The notes below the pieces were generated by a model, which searched no databases, was not told the origin of the DNA, and was given only the letters and a program-made list of their open reading frames with translations. From assembly GCA_033064195.1 (NCBI GenBank), contig JARBJD010000125.1:124001-188000 (forward strand): a stretch of 64,000 nucleotides of DNA. The letters are read 5' to 3'. This document shows positions 34,978-47,400 of this stretch, piece after piece. This stretch comes from Blattamonas nauphoetae. Its lineage: Eukaryota; Preaxostyla; Oxymonadida. A program made the position numbers and the translations under genes. Positions within the stretch are counted from its first letter, which is position 1. Every line of letters begins with the position of its first letter.

Positions 34978-37900
34978 TTAACATCCAGGTTTTGCTTGTT
35001 CATGCCCTTCGGAAGACTCGGTCTGCTGTCGTGATGACGACGATTCGACATGTTCAGTCTGTTCATATCCAACAGATATCGCTGAGGCATCCAGAGGAGG
35101 TGATGTTGATGATAACTGCGACTGAGATTCGAATGGTGGAAAGGCAGAAGAGTTTGGAAAGAGAGGCATTGTGAACGTCGTATGAGTTGATGGATCCTGA
35201 CTAGAAGCGGAGACGTGGAGTTTCTCGGAATGAGAAGGTCGAGGGACAAGAGGAGAAGAACGATGAGAAAGTGAAGCTGAAGCGGGCGGGGTGACGGTGG
35301 ACGAAGTGGGCTGTGGAGTCCCTGGCGACGCTCGAACCGAAGACAACTGTGTTGACTCGACGGGAGAAGTGAGTTGTGCTGAGGTTCGTGCTGTCTGTGC
35401 ATTTGCCAACTTCGGGATGTGATCATCCAAAATGTGGGCGTTTGGTTTGACTTGCGGATGGGTCGAGGTGTGTCGGAGTTTCTGAAAAGAAGGTTGAATC
35501 GGAGAGGCGAAAGAGGCAGAATGTGTCTTCGAGTGAGAAGTAACGTCTGTTGGAACGGGAGTAGATGAAGGTGTGTTGTGTTGGTGTGATGAAGACAAAT
35601 GAAGATCGGAAGTGCCTTGTGTTTCTCCGAACTGCGCTGAGATAGTTATGGGTTCCCGCGTGTCGTCCTGATTCAAGTAAGAGGTTTGGTGATCGCTCCT
35701 TCGTCGTCCCGGAGTGTTCTCCGCGTGCCACGAACCGCCTCTGCTCCTGGGCGTCGGAAAGTCGTTGAGAGAATGCCCGCCTGGGAGAGAGGAGCGGTGG
35801 AAGTGTTGAGACGGGAGCGATCCTGCATGAAGAGATGGGTGAGATGACCGGTGAGTGTTGGGGAGAGCCAACTGTGCCGCTGACGGCGTGTTGATCTGCC
35901 TCACGTCCCCAATCAAATGAAAGTCGTTTGGAGACGAGGAAGTGGTGGTGGCAGACGAAGGTGAAAGAAGATATAAAGGTGGAACGGTGGCCGAGGATCC
36001 TTTGGAGTGGGGTGACGGAGTAAATGAATGAGAAGGAACTGCTGTTCTGTTAAATGGATAAGACGAGATGAGTTTCTGTTGCGTGATGTTTCCTTCGTCT
36101 CTCCCTGACTGCCACATCACCGTTCCGCCCATGTCGACCATGGTGAACGGAGAGTAGAGGAACGCCGGTTGTGGGAGAGACGCTGTCGACAGAGGAGTGT
36201 TGGGTCTGTCGTGCTGTGAAGACGCCGAGTTGGACGTCATCGGAGACGAAGACAGGTGAGACGAGAACGAAGAGTGGAAGAAGGAGGGGGATGTTGATCC
36301 GCCGGTATTTGTCCCGTCTTCCACCTCTTTCTTCGTTGACGAGTCGCTCACGGGGTAGGAAGCATCAGTGTTGAGAGACGAGCTTGGCGATGCAAACAGC
36401 GCTGGACGTTTGTTGGACTGTTTGTCGAACTGCTCCGAAATTGGCGACATCCGTCCGCTCGGAAGATGTGGCGGCATGGAAGGAGAGTCAGTGAACCTGG
36501 ACACGGTCGCCACATCGGCTGGATCCGAAATGAGCTGTTGTTTCATGTCAGGCCTCTTTTGCACTCCCCCCGTCTCTTTCTGACTTGTGTCGCTTTCGAT
36601 CCGAGCCCTGTCTGTTGCTTGCTCGTCCGCGACCATCATCGTCTGCCTACTGCTATTGAACTGAAGTTGGGAAGGAGATGAAAGTGAAGTGTGGTGAGAT
36701 AAATTGGCAGTGGGCACGTCTTTGGCGGGTGCTTGTTCTTGTCCGTTGTCTGGTGCGTGAGTGGGTGTGAGGTAAGACTTGAAACTGTCAATGAGATTGG
36801 TCTGACTCTCAGCGAGATCCTCGTTCACTCTGTCCATCCATCCATCACTGTGGTCATTGCTGAGGATTCCTGTCAGACTCGCGGACACTCCCTGGCTCTC
36901 CTCAACCATCCACAATTGTCGTGGGAGTGCAAGTCCATCGTTCTCCAAAAACGAGTCGTCCCAATGGAGTGAGGATGGCGTAGTAGTCCGCTTGGACTGG
37001 AGAGGCGCCAGATCAGAAGCTGATGACGTGAACGGGGACGAGTTGAACGATGGGATTGTCGGCATGCATGGCGCATGTGCCGTAGAAGGCTTTCGGTATG
37101 AATCCAACGTGTTGAAATGTCCCAAAGGAGATGGGAAGACAGAATCGAGTAACGGCGTGCTTGAGACAGTGCTGATTGGAGAATGAAATGAGATGCCATC
37201 TGTGAGGGGCTTTCCTGAGAGAGACGATATTGTATGGTGAGCTGGCAGGACAGAATCGCTGAAAGATTTGGTAGAGAGGGTGCTAAGCGGAGAGTGAGAC
37301 GAAAAAACTGGATCTTCGGAGATCTGTGTCGAGTGAGTGTTAGAAGTGGGATGCAATCGGATCATCGAGTTTGATAACGGCTTGTTCGAAAGAGTGCTGA
37401 TTGGTGGATGTGCCGGGAAGAGATATGAAAGTGTTTGTGGCTTTTTCGCCGTTGTTGATTGTGCTTGAGCCTTCTTTGTCGCAGCTGGTCCCGGTGTCTT
37501 TAAAACAGCTTTAGATGCTCCCGGCGATGTTTTGAGCGACGAGAATGACAACCCGAGGCCAGGAGGGTAAGGGTACGCCATGCGAAGCGGGGTGGAGAGT
37601 GGCTCCCGTTTAGGAGTCGGTTCGCTTCGTACAATTGGCGAGAGAATGAGACCAGGAGGGGCACTAAGCGGTGTAAGTTTCACAGGATCTGGTGTGAGAC
37701 GCACAATCCTCGCCGTTCGATAGGATTTAGCGGCGGGAGACGACGGAACTTCCAGCGAATCTCGGCTGCTTGTGTGGCCTGTTGATGTCGACTTTGGAAC
37801 AAAATCGATTATTTTGCGGACTTTGCGGCTCGAACGACCCCTTTTGGCAGAGACATGTGATTTGCGATGGTTTGTTGAGTTTTCATCAATCAATACTGAT

Positions 37901-38819
37901 AAAGACACAGGGGAGGGCGCGTTTGACGTGAACACAATCGAGTCGGTACTATCACTGAGGTGATCATCATCAGCGCCTCGTCGCCCTCTCCGTTCCCATC
38001 CACTCATCGTTGTCTTCAATTCTTTCTTTGCAAATGCTATACACATCGGAATGAGGCACTCCCCCATCTTTTTTCCATTAAGACCGTCGATCGAATTCTG
38101 TGCTTCCTCCACACTTGACATTCGAATATACGCGATTTGGTGTGAATGGTTGAGCGAATACATATCTTTATCGAGTTTTAAACATTCCACTGTTCCGAAA
38201 GGAGAGAAAATTGCCACAATGTCGTCTGAGAGAAGAAATCGGGATGTACATGTCAATAGAAAGAAAGAAGCAAAATTGGACAATGTATCATCAATGGGAA
38301 AAATCCAAATGGATAGAGAAGAAATACCAACGAGAAAAAGAGGAGACAAATGTTTGAATTGAACAGACCAAAACTCGTTTTCTCGTCGATATTTCGAACA
38401 AAGATGGTCTTCTTTGGAGAATATTCCTCTTTGTGCTTTGATGAATGAGAAAATCGGACAGCGATGTTTGTTCCATCCACTTCCAGACCATTCATCTTTG
38501 CGACGGCCAAGGACGCTTGTTCTGGGCTTGAAAACCGAATAAAACCATAGCAAAGCGAAAGGCCAGTGTTTGGATCAACCTAAATAGGAAGAGAACGTCA
38601 TAATTGTTAAGTTCGGAAAGGAGAAGAAAGAATTGGTGAGGTAAATCATATAGACTTGAATTCAGGTTGAAATCAGACCTGAACTTTGGCGGATACGATG
38701 TCACCAAAAGGTTTGAATAAGTTATGCAATTGGGTTTCCGAATATGATGGTGGGAGATAATTCACGAAGAGGTTCAGAGGATCAATGAGGTTGTCATCAT
38801 CATATTGAACAGAAGTCAT
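34978..38819 (-). CDS. two-RRM RNA-binding protein with long disordered tail
   Basis: Exons 38679-38819, 38369-38579 and 34978-38225 give 1,199 residues. RRM1 (residues 10-95): LNLFVNYLPPSYSETQLHNL with RNP2 LFVNYL, and RNP1 CYGFIRF. RRM2 (about 105-190): TIFVRNIDEKTSF, IVAIFSPFGTVECLKLDKD and IAYIRMSSVEEAQNSIDGLN. Tandem RRMs of this spacing resemble ELAV/CELF-type mRNA-binding proteins. The next 1,000 residues are Ser/Pro/Thr/His-rich and probably disordered, with four degenerate repeats near 37.1-37.4 kb. Both introns start with GTCTG (GTCTGA, GTCTGT). Likely role: post-transcriptional regulation of mRNAs, with the tail as an interaction or phase-separation region. Not a PAM2 protein as far as I can see. 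Confidence 0.85.
37130..37425 (-). repeat. four degenerate repeats inside the two-RRM protein
   Basis: The tail contains four related units: HPPISTLSNKPLSNSM, HSPLSTLSTKSFSDSV, HTISSLSGKPLTDG and HSPISTVSSTPLLDSV. The consensus is H-S-P-I-S-T-L-S-x-K-P-L-x-D-S-V, spaced 25-45 residues apart. Conservation of a short linear motif within otherwise low-complexity sequence suggests repeated docking or phosphorylation sites (SP dipeptides). Confidence 0.5.
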
Positions 38820-39193
38820 AGGAGAAAAAGAGACAGATGGAGGTTGGTGGAAGAGTCGACAGAGCCAAACGAAAGAAACAGAAGTGGAGAAAAAACAAAT
38901 TATGCTCTCTGATCAACCCAGAAAAGAGATTCATCTGTGGATTTGTGTTACAAGGAAATTGAAAAAAAATGAAAAAATAAGTGATTACTAAAAATGATCC
39001 GACAATAACAGAATAACGAAGATAAACCAATGAAGATGCAAGTCTATTGAACGATAGGTGAGGTATCTGGTCGTAAAATGGTGGCGGAAGAGTGTCGAGA
39101 AGAAAAAAGGAACCCAATACAAAAAGCTACACCAAAAAGCCAGATACAAGAAGCAAAAGCCAACAATGAAAAAAACATGTTTAAAACGAAAAC
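38820..39193. other. intergenic, no gene seen
   Basis: AT-rich 374 bp upstream of the two-RRM gene and downstream of the TmcB-like gene. No convincing frame; it should contain the RRM gene promoter. Confidence 0.4.
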
Positions 39194-42100
39194 TCAAACA
39201 TCATTATCGTCCCAATCCATTCCCAACCGATCGATGAGACTTCTAAAGCGTGTTCTCTCTTCCATCCCGACGGAAGACCTCTTGTAGTACCGAAGAACAG
39301 AGCGGGGAACAGCCGTACTGTTGATGTCAGGCATCTCCGAGAGGAACATCGGGAGAGCGGTCTGCTGCAGGAAGAGGGCGAGATCGTAATCGTCGCCAGT
39401 GATGTGATTCTGGATCCAACTTGTGCAAAACTCCCTTGTTTCATCGACAGTGAACCTCTTCTTTCTGTGGGAATTAATAAACTCAACCAGTTTCTTGAAG
39501 AGTGACGCATGCTGCCTGGCGTGCTCCTTTTTCATGCTTTCCGGGCAGTCATGCGTGTCCATCATGTCTTCCTCGTCGTTGAAGATGGTGATGGTGATGA
39601 GGAGGATCTGATCGATGATGGGATCGATGTCTTTTGCCTTCTTTCGACGCTCGACGCTTTCCAGAAGGTCTTTCATGTTCGCAAAGAGGAGCTTCTTCAT
39701 GACGTCCATTCGAACAATGTCCACCTCCAGCTCTTCTGTCCATTCGACCTTCTCCTTCTCCAAAACTGTTGCAAGCGATGACATTCTGCCTGCATTAAAC
39801 TCGATCGTCCGCAACTTTCTCGGGAGCGGGACGAAGAAGACAAAGGCGATGATAATCTCCGACACCGACGCCGCGATGATGATGACGAGAAGGACTGTTT
39901 GGTACATCGTTGAGAGGGCAGTGAGCTCCTCCTGCAGGAATCGTCCGATCTGAGTCAGGCTACTCTGGACGTCGTGGCGGGTGAGGTTGATTAAGAGTGT
40001 CATGTCCTGGTCTTCGAACTTGGTTGAGTTGTCGTCATCGTGCACAAGCGCGACCGATTTCTGAAGCACAATCGAGATGACTTCAATCAACCCGTTGAAC
40101 TCGCCCGTGAAGTCGCCAAGTCGTCCCTCCTGCTCGCAGATCGTTCTGTTTGCATGAAAACAAGTGTCGGTCCGAGTGTTGATGTCATCAACTGACACAA
40201 ATCGACCGCGCGAACCTGACGATGACAGTTTGTCGTAAAATTCGTCGCCAGTGAGTGTATCATCCCGACTGCCGTAGAGAAAGCGGGCGGAGAGGTTCTT
40301 GAGGAATTCGACGCATTTCAGGATGACCTCGTCGAGTTGAGCCGGATCGTGGATGAACGACGTGTTGTCGAGGATGGCTGAAGTGTACCTGTCCGTCTTG
40401 AAGATGAGCGACTCGTTGGATGGGTCAGCAAGTGGGAAGAATGTTGGTTGGAGACGCATCACATCAAAGCTGAGGAGCATGTTGAAGTACGGTCGGCGAT
40501 ATCCGCTAAATATGATCAGCCGACTCATTTCTGGGAGGGAGACCAGAGCAATCAACGCCATGATGAAGACAGTGTACGAGACGAGCATCACAAGGACAGT
40601 TCCCACGACGAGTGAGACTGTGATTAATTTAGGAACAACATTCTTCGCTTTTTTGAGTTTCTCGTCCACGTCCTCTTCTCGCTCATCCTGCTCCTTCTCA
40701 TCGCCTTCTGGATCAACTTGGGCGTCGTCGTTATCGTTGTCCTTCTTGTTTTCGGTTTCGGTCTCACTGTCCGTGAAGTATGAATTGCCATCGTTCGATT
40801 CGGCCTTTCTTTCAAGTCTGATCTGTTCTTGGAGTGCGTCCTTGGCTGGAATGACACAAAGGACTCGCAGCTGTTCTTTTCCGAGCCTGTTCACTGACCG
40901 GATTTTAAGACAGATGGGAAGAGTGGCAAAACACAACAGCACAACGCTGGCGAAAAACAGAAACACCATCTGCACAATCAATCCGACGACGGACAGTTGG
41001 GAGACGCTGTCCATTGTGAGCGACGCGAAGTCCTTGACCTCCTCCAGAAGCTGGAGGTGGAAGTTCTGGTGGAGTTCGACAAGAGCGATCTCAAAGTTGT
41101 TTCGGTCGGTGAAAACTTGTTCAATGTTATCCACAAATGGCTGGCTCATCTCGATGCAGCGGTAGAGAAGCTGTCGAACCGTCAAAATCTCTTCTGCTCG
41201 CTCCACGACCTTCGAGTTGGCCATTTTCGATGTGACGGAATACGGAACACCTGGAGTGTTGAACCATGTCGAGTCCACATCCGGATAGAACTGCTGGACG
41301 AAGCCGTTGTACTCGTTGTAGCACTCTTTCGCTGTAACCAGCTCCCTCTCGAGCATTCCGACGTACAGCTCGGGGATTCCCGGCGATGGGTTGTCGAAGT
41401 CGTCGATGGAGGCGGAGAGGAGATGGATGGCAGAGATGAAGAAGGCGACGTCTTCGCTGGCGGTGGAGATGAAGAGAGAATACCGAATGATTCCAGACTC
41501 GACGGAGAAGGATTTGAAGTCGTTGAATGTTGTGATATACGAGGCGATCGTCAGGAAGAACACAACGAGAAGAGCAGACACGACGAGAGAGACGATGAGT
41601 TGATGTGAATGCGAGGTGATCTTTGCATTGGTCTCAAGTTTGTTGATGAGAAGCTCAATTTGATTTCTTGTTTTGGATTCCTTCTTTTTCTGTTCAAACT
41701 GATGATTGTGTTGGATGGATTCTTGAGTGTGGGAGTTGGAGTCTTTTGTTTCCTCGTCTTGAGTGTTCTCGTCCTCATCCCACGTGGACAACGTGAACAA
41801 CATCTCGTTGTCCCCTTCGATCCTGTCAGCCTCTTGCAGGAGAAGGGTCGCAGATTCATCGTCGTTGCTCTGATCACGAAGCAGAAGCGCAAACGGCCGA
41901 TACACATTTGGGTTGTCTGGGTGCTCCTTCATCTGTTGGAGGTAGATGCGTGTTGCCTCCTTCTCTGCAGCCAGCGCCTTGATCGCATTCTCCTGCACTC
42001 GCTCACAATCCACGTTCCTCCGGCCGAGATGCATCCACAACATGTTCAGATGACCCTGCGCGATGAGGAACAGTCTCTGAGCTTGGGCGAGCTGGATTTT

Positions 42101-44331
42101 GAGAGTGTTGATCTTGTTCGTGGACGTACTGTCCTCGCCTTCATTGGAAGGACTTGTGAATGCGCGGAATCCATCGTCGTCAGTCACAACCAGTTCCATC
42201 TGTTCGGCTGCGGCGCGTCCTTTCTGTCGTTTGGTCTGTCTGAATTTGGCCAGATTGGTGATCTTGTCCAGCGCGTTTACGGAAGGCACTTTCTTCTCCA
42301 TTTCCTTTGTCTTCACATAGCAGATCCAGCGGTCTGTCATTGTTGGGAGAAAATCGCACGCCTTCTGAATCTGAGCAGCCATTCGATATTGCGAGTTCAT
42401 GTGATGGGCGAGAAAGAGGGAATATGTGATCCGAACATTTGCGACGGCTGCGAATCGTTCCTTCGAGATCAACTGTCTGAACACAAGATCCACAAGACGA
42501 ACCGTGAGTGGATCGCGTGCAATATCTTCAACCTGAAGGAATGAGAAGAGTTGCTGGAGTTCACCAGGCCGTCTGATTGACTTGGCCACCTTCCTCACAG
42601 CCTCAGTGAGATTGGAATCGTTGAGGATTCGAGTGACGGGAGGTACGTTCTTGCGGTCAACTGGAGGTTGGAGTTTGGCCTGCACAGCCTGACTGGGAGC
42701 CGGTCTGATGGGAGCAGGGATGTTAACTGAGAGGAGGGGTGTTTGGACTTGCGAGATGGTAGACACGATTGATCCTGCAGGTGAGATTGGCATGATCGAT
42801 GGAGCTGGTGAGACCGGCCCGACGGGGGCAGCAGAAGGGACCAGCATGATCGAAGGTGCTGGTGAAAGTGGCATGAAGAAAGTATTTTGCGGTGATTCCA
42901 GGAATTGTGGTTTGTCGGAGAGGGCGTTTGTGATCTGAGAGGGTTGGGGCGACAGTCGATGTTGGGCGTTGTCTGAGTGTGGATGGAGCATTGAGTTTTC
43001 TTGTCCGTTTTGATAAGAGAGGACTTGTGGGGTAATATTGGAGGGATATGAATAACCGTCGAAACGTCGAATGAATGTCGTGGTTCCGATCCGGAACGTG
43101 TATCCGATCACTTCTCGTTTTGGGAGATGCCGATGCAGATGATCCGGGGTATTCTTCGAACATTCGAATTTTTGAGAATCGACCTTCACAAGCCATCTTC
43201 GTCGAAAGAAAGATGGGATAAAAAGGATAGAAAGGGTCCAGATTAAGAGTGAGCCTCCATATACAACGATGTGGAGGATAACGTTGGGAAGTACAGGTGA
43301 GCCATGAGTGACACTGAAGCGGGCAAATGCTGGGAGAGTGAAGGCACATATCCCGCCCCACATTGATGTGAGGAATGTTGCTGTAATGATTGCGTTCATC
43401 TCGGCCAGATAGAATGGAGGAAACACAAGAATAATTAATACTAAAACGAAAGAAATGACGACATGCAACGTTGAATTCAGTGTCTCAGAACGAAGAATGG
43501 GGACAGGGGATGCAAAAACCCACAGCGTGGTGATTACCATCACGATGGCCATTGATCGTCCAGAGTAGGAGCGGAGATAAGAATCATCCGAAAGCTTTGT
43601 GTTGAATACGAAGAAGTGATAAAATCCAATCAACACGAGAAATATGACGATAAAAATGGCTGAGACGATCATAAGTTGAAGTTGTGAACTGGATCCACAA
43701 AAGACCATGTTAACGGTTGATGGTTGGCAATAACATGCTGTAGGCTTCCCCAACCAGATGATTACGGACAAAGAAACAGAAGACATCAAGAAGTACGTGA
43801 AAACTCGATGGAATTTTCCGATATATCGATGTACAGGCTTGTCAGTATTGGAAAATATGGCCATAATGACAAGGGTAAGATATGCAATTGCGATCAAAAC
43901 CACTCCAATCGCCAAAAAGACAATCATCTGTGCAAGGTATTTTGTGTGGAAGGATGGGTCGAAATAATACCTGCGAACAGTGATAACGAAAATATAGCTT
44001 ACCCAAGCTTCTTTATTGTCTCTCCAAGATATATTCCAGGGATATAGAATGATTTAAGTGGGTGCATCAGGAGATACATTGAATAGATGAACCATTGCAC
44101 GTAGATGACGATTTTTGGGGGATTGAGTTGATTCTACAAATAATAATTGATGATAAAAATGTGAAAATTCGATACTTGGAGATACGTATGCATCATTTTG
44201 AAAATACTGTCTCGATAAAGATAATATAAAAAAACGAGGAGTACAGACAAGAGATTCCATTTGGGAAACCGAGTGTACGGAAGCGGAGCATCAGCTGTGA
44301 AACGTGATGATGTCGATGCGGTTTCCGACAT
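39194..44331 (-). CDS. TmcB-like multi-pass membrane protein with hemerythrin-like C-terminus
   Basis: Exons 44176-44331, 44003-44133 and 39194-43970 give 1,687 residues; the second intron is 32 nt with a canonical GTAAGC donor. The N-terminal 350 residues have about eight to ten hydrophobic helices (for example IVFLAIGVVLIAIAYLTLVI). A linker with three or four SPAPSIM-type repeats follows, then a helical block (FAAVANVRITYSLFLAHHMN, ALAAEKEATRIYLQQMKEHP) like the TPR repeats of TmcB/TmcC (tiny macrocysts) proteins. Four more transmembrane helices bracket two large loops, like paired extracellular sensor domains. The last 130 residues (KKEHARQHASLFKKLVEF, WIQNHITGDDYDLA) match the second half of bacteriohemerythrin, whose di-iron centre binds O2; the first metal-ligand His positions are not seen. 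Inference: an environmental, perhaps oxygen or redox, sensor. No cyclase or PAS domain is present. Confidence 0.65.
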
Positions 44332-44467
44332 GCTATCTGGTCCCAAACAAAAAGTGAAAAAGTTTACCCCTTAAAAAGTTTATCTTGGTGGTTGTGAACA
44401 GAGAAAACAGTTGTACGCTTGGCACCATCAAATGAAGTGGGTCGATGTTCAAAAAGAAGAAATATGA

Positions 44468-47400
44468 TCATAAATAATAATTATGTCCATAAAAGCTCGC
44501 CTCAAGAGCTTCAATCTCCTCTTCACCAATGCTCTTCGTCTTCAGCAACGCCTCCTTTGTTTCTTTCCATCCATCTCTATGTGACAACCAAAATGCAGAT
44601 AGTGCTTCTTGAGCGACTGTCTTCACGTGTGACACTTCTCCATCTTTGATCATCGATGTCAGTCGAACAGCACCAGCGACGATGAAGGCCGGGAATTCAA
44701 ACGGGTAAGCCGCAAGAATGCCTGCCAAAGCCAGCACTGCTCCATGTCTCGCCCATCCCTCAATGTCGCCCACCACAACACGCCCCAGTTTCTCGCCCTT
44801 TCCTCGCTTTTGCTGTCGTTCTTTCCTCTGCGCAATGATTTGGTCTTCACCCGCCTTTGAAAGGGCGACAATCCGATCGACGAAGCTCTGCTGCAAATCA
44901 AGAGGAATGATGCCGCGGAAGAGGACTTCGATGTCCTCCTTGTTCTTCTGTCGGATGGTTGTGTTGGGATGGCAACACGAATAAATAAGAATGTCAAGAA
45001 CCGGCGTGACAATGTGAAGGTCGTAATTCGTACACAATTTGCTCGTCAGCACCAGTTTGCACATGTTCAACACTCTCCAATCGTTCGGCCCATTCTTCCA
45101 CAAAACAAGATCTGTCTTCTCTTGGCTGTCTTTCTGCGGTGCGTACATTTGCGAGATGAACCTGAGCAGCTGGTTGATGGTTGCCCTTCCGACCATCGCG
45201 GGGTATTCTGTGATGCCGATCATCACTTCCATCGTGTCAAACTCGTCCTGAAGCTCCTTTCCTTCTTCGAGACGAGCAATCTCCATCATGCTCTCAAAGA
45301 CAGTCATCCCGAACGACGTCAACGACGGCATTCGCATCGACTGGACGCCAGACACGCTGAACCATTCCACAATCGACTGGACGAGCCATTCGAGTCGTCT
45401 CAGCACAGGATGCTTTCCCAGGCCAGTTTCCTGTCCTCGATTCACCTGTCGGAAGTATGTGACAGCTTGCTGTGTTTTGCTTGGATCAGCAGGAACAGGA
45501 AGTGCGTTGTGAGTTCTGAGGAACTGCTCGACAGCTGCATCGTCGTCCTGATCGAGAATTTCAGCCTCTCCGTCAACTCCGTCATTCTCAAGTTCACCTT
45601 CCTTCTTCTTTTTCTCCTTTGCCTCGCTTGGATGGGGAACTGTGCCTGTCATCATCATCATGATCTCGTCGTTCATCGCCTCCACGTCGTCCTCGTCCAT
45701 AAGCATTCCCTGCATGTCTTCTTCAGTCAGGTTGAACACATCGTTGAGTGCCTCTTCAAGCTCTTTCTGCTCCTCGTCTGTGAGATTCATCTCGCCCGTT
45801 TCTTCCATCTGCTGTTCGAGTTCCTTCATCCGCGCCATCACCTTCTTCTTCTCTTCCTTATCCTTTTGCACCTTCTTCCACTTTGCCGTCAATCTCTTCA
45901 GCTCCCCTGATCCCCACTCCACCAACTCGTGCACTTCTTTATCGACAATATCCACGACACCTCCTTTCCCCGTCCATTTCCCGTCGTGCAAGATGTCGTC
46001 TTCAGTCACGGGCTTGATCTTCCCGCTTCCTTCCATTTCAATCATCGCTCTGACTTCGCCGACGGAGTATGGATGTGCCCATTGGATGGCTTCCCCGAAT
46101 GGCTTCATTTGGTCTCCACTGATCTCAGTAGGCGTTCCCTGGAAGGTTTTGAAGGTGGTTGAACAATCAGTTGAGATTTGGTCAACCTCGTCGATCGTGT
46201 AAGGCACGCTTCGTTCGAAGAAAGTGTTGGAGTCGCTGGTAGTCTGATCTGTGAGAAGTGTGTTCTTCCCATCCATTCGATGGAATTGCAGCGACTTGAG
46301 CATGAATGAGTTGATCATGTTGATCTCCGGAGCATTGGGTGCTCGAGAGCCGAAATGGAGAGATTTGAGGAGAGGCAGGAACGGGCGAGACACACCGACA
46401 CTCGCACACGACATCGTCAGGTAGAAGAGAATCTGCAAATAACGCCGTTCAAGCTGTGGCGAGAGGACGGTGCTGGACGATGGTGAGAGGGGAGGCTTTG
46501 GAGCTTGATTCGAGGCTTTCTGTGAAGGATGAACGATGAATGGGATCTCTGCATCGATCTCCTCCATCACAACATCTTCAATCTTCTCCTTTTCTTCCGT
46601 CGTTAGCTTCTTCTGCGCCAGAATAGGCTCTGCGAACAAGTTCATGATCCAGATGAGGTATCGCATGTCGATTCTTGACCGAGAGATGACGAGAAAGACG
46701 TTTCCGAGCTTCTGGGCTTGACCATGGTCCACCACCTCCTTCAGAACAGGTCCAAATTTGGCTGTAATTGCGTTGAATTCATCGTAGTTGACGAGATCAG
46801 CTGTTGAGATGATGGTGAACAGTACTTCAGAAATAATTGCTGCTGTTTCATCCTGATTGATTTTCTCGTCAGAGATGAGCGTGAGAAGGGACGGATGGAT
46901 GCAATCGTAGAACGCTGATCCGAAGAGAGGGAAGAGGAGCCGGAAGACCGGATGGACTCTGCTTCCTGATCCGCCTGTCGAGTGGAAGCAGTTGATGAAA
47001 GTGTCGACAAACGACTCCTTCGAGAACTGCTCCAAGATGACCGTTCGAAATGCTTCAAAATTCTGTGCTCTCTTTGCTCGTGCCTTGTCAAACGAGGGAA
47101 GAATCGTATTTGTAGTCGTGAACGTCACGAATGGGTCTGACTCGAAGTCAGGCGTGAGATTGGAGAGATCGTCTGTGAAAGGCAAATGGAAGAATGGTGT
47201 CGCTGATTGTGCATTGTACAGCTGTTCTTGCTCCCTCCAATTGAAAATCACGACTCTGCCTTGTTGAAGCTCGAGTGCCTGGAGTTGCTTGACAGCTGTC
47301 GCTTGGAGGCGAATAGCTGCTTTCACCAGAAACGCGAATCTGACGTTTTGGCGGATGAGATGTGTCTGCTCACTCGACCCGATTTTGGGCGAAGGTGATG

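Noticed and set aside
41609-42544. 311-residue plus-strand frame opposite the TmcB-like gene
   Set aside because: Antisense shadow; the minus-strand frame has the membrane helices and TPR-like helices.
44969-45910. 313-residue plus-strand frame opposite PA200
   Set aside because: Antisense shadow of a recognised gene; hydrophobic, Leu/His/Phe-rich sequence without a family.
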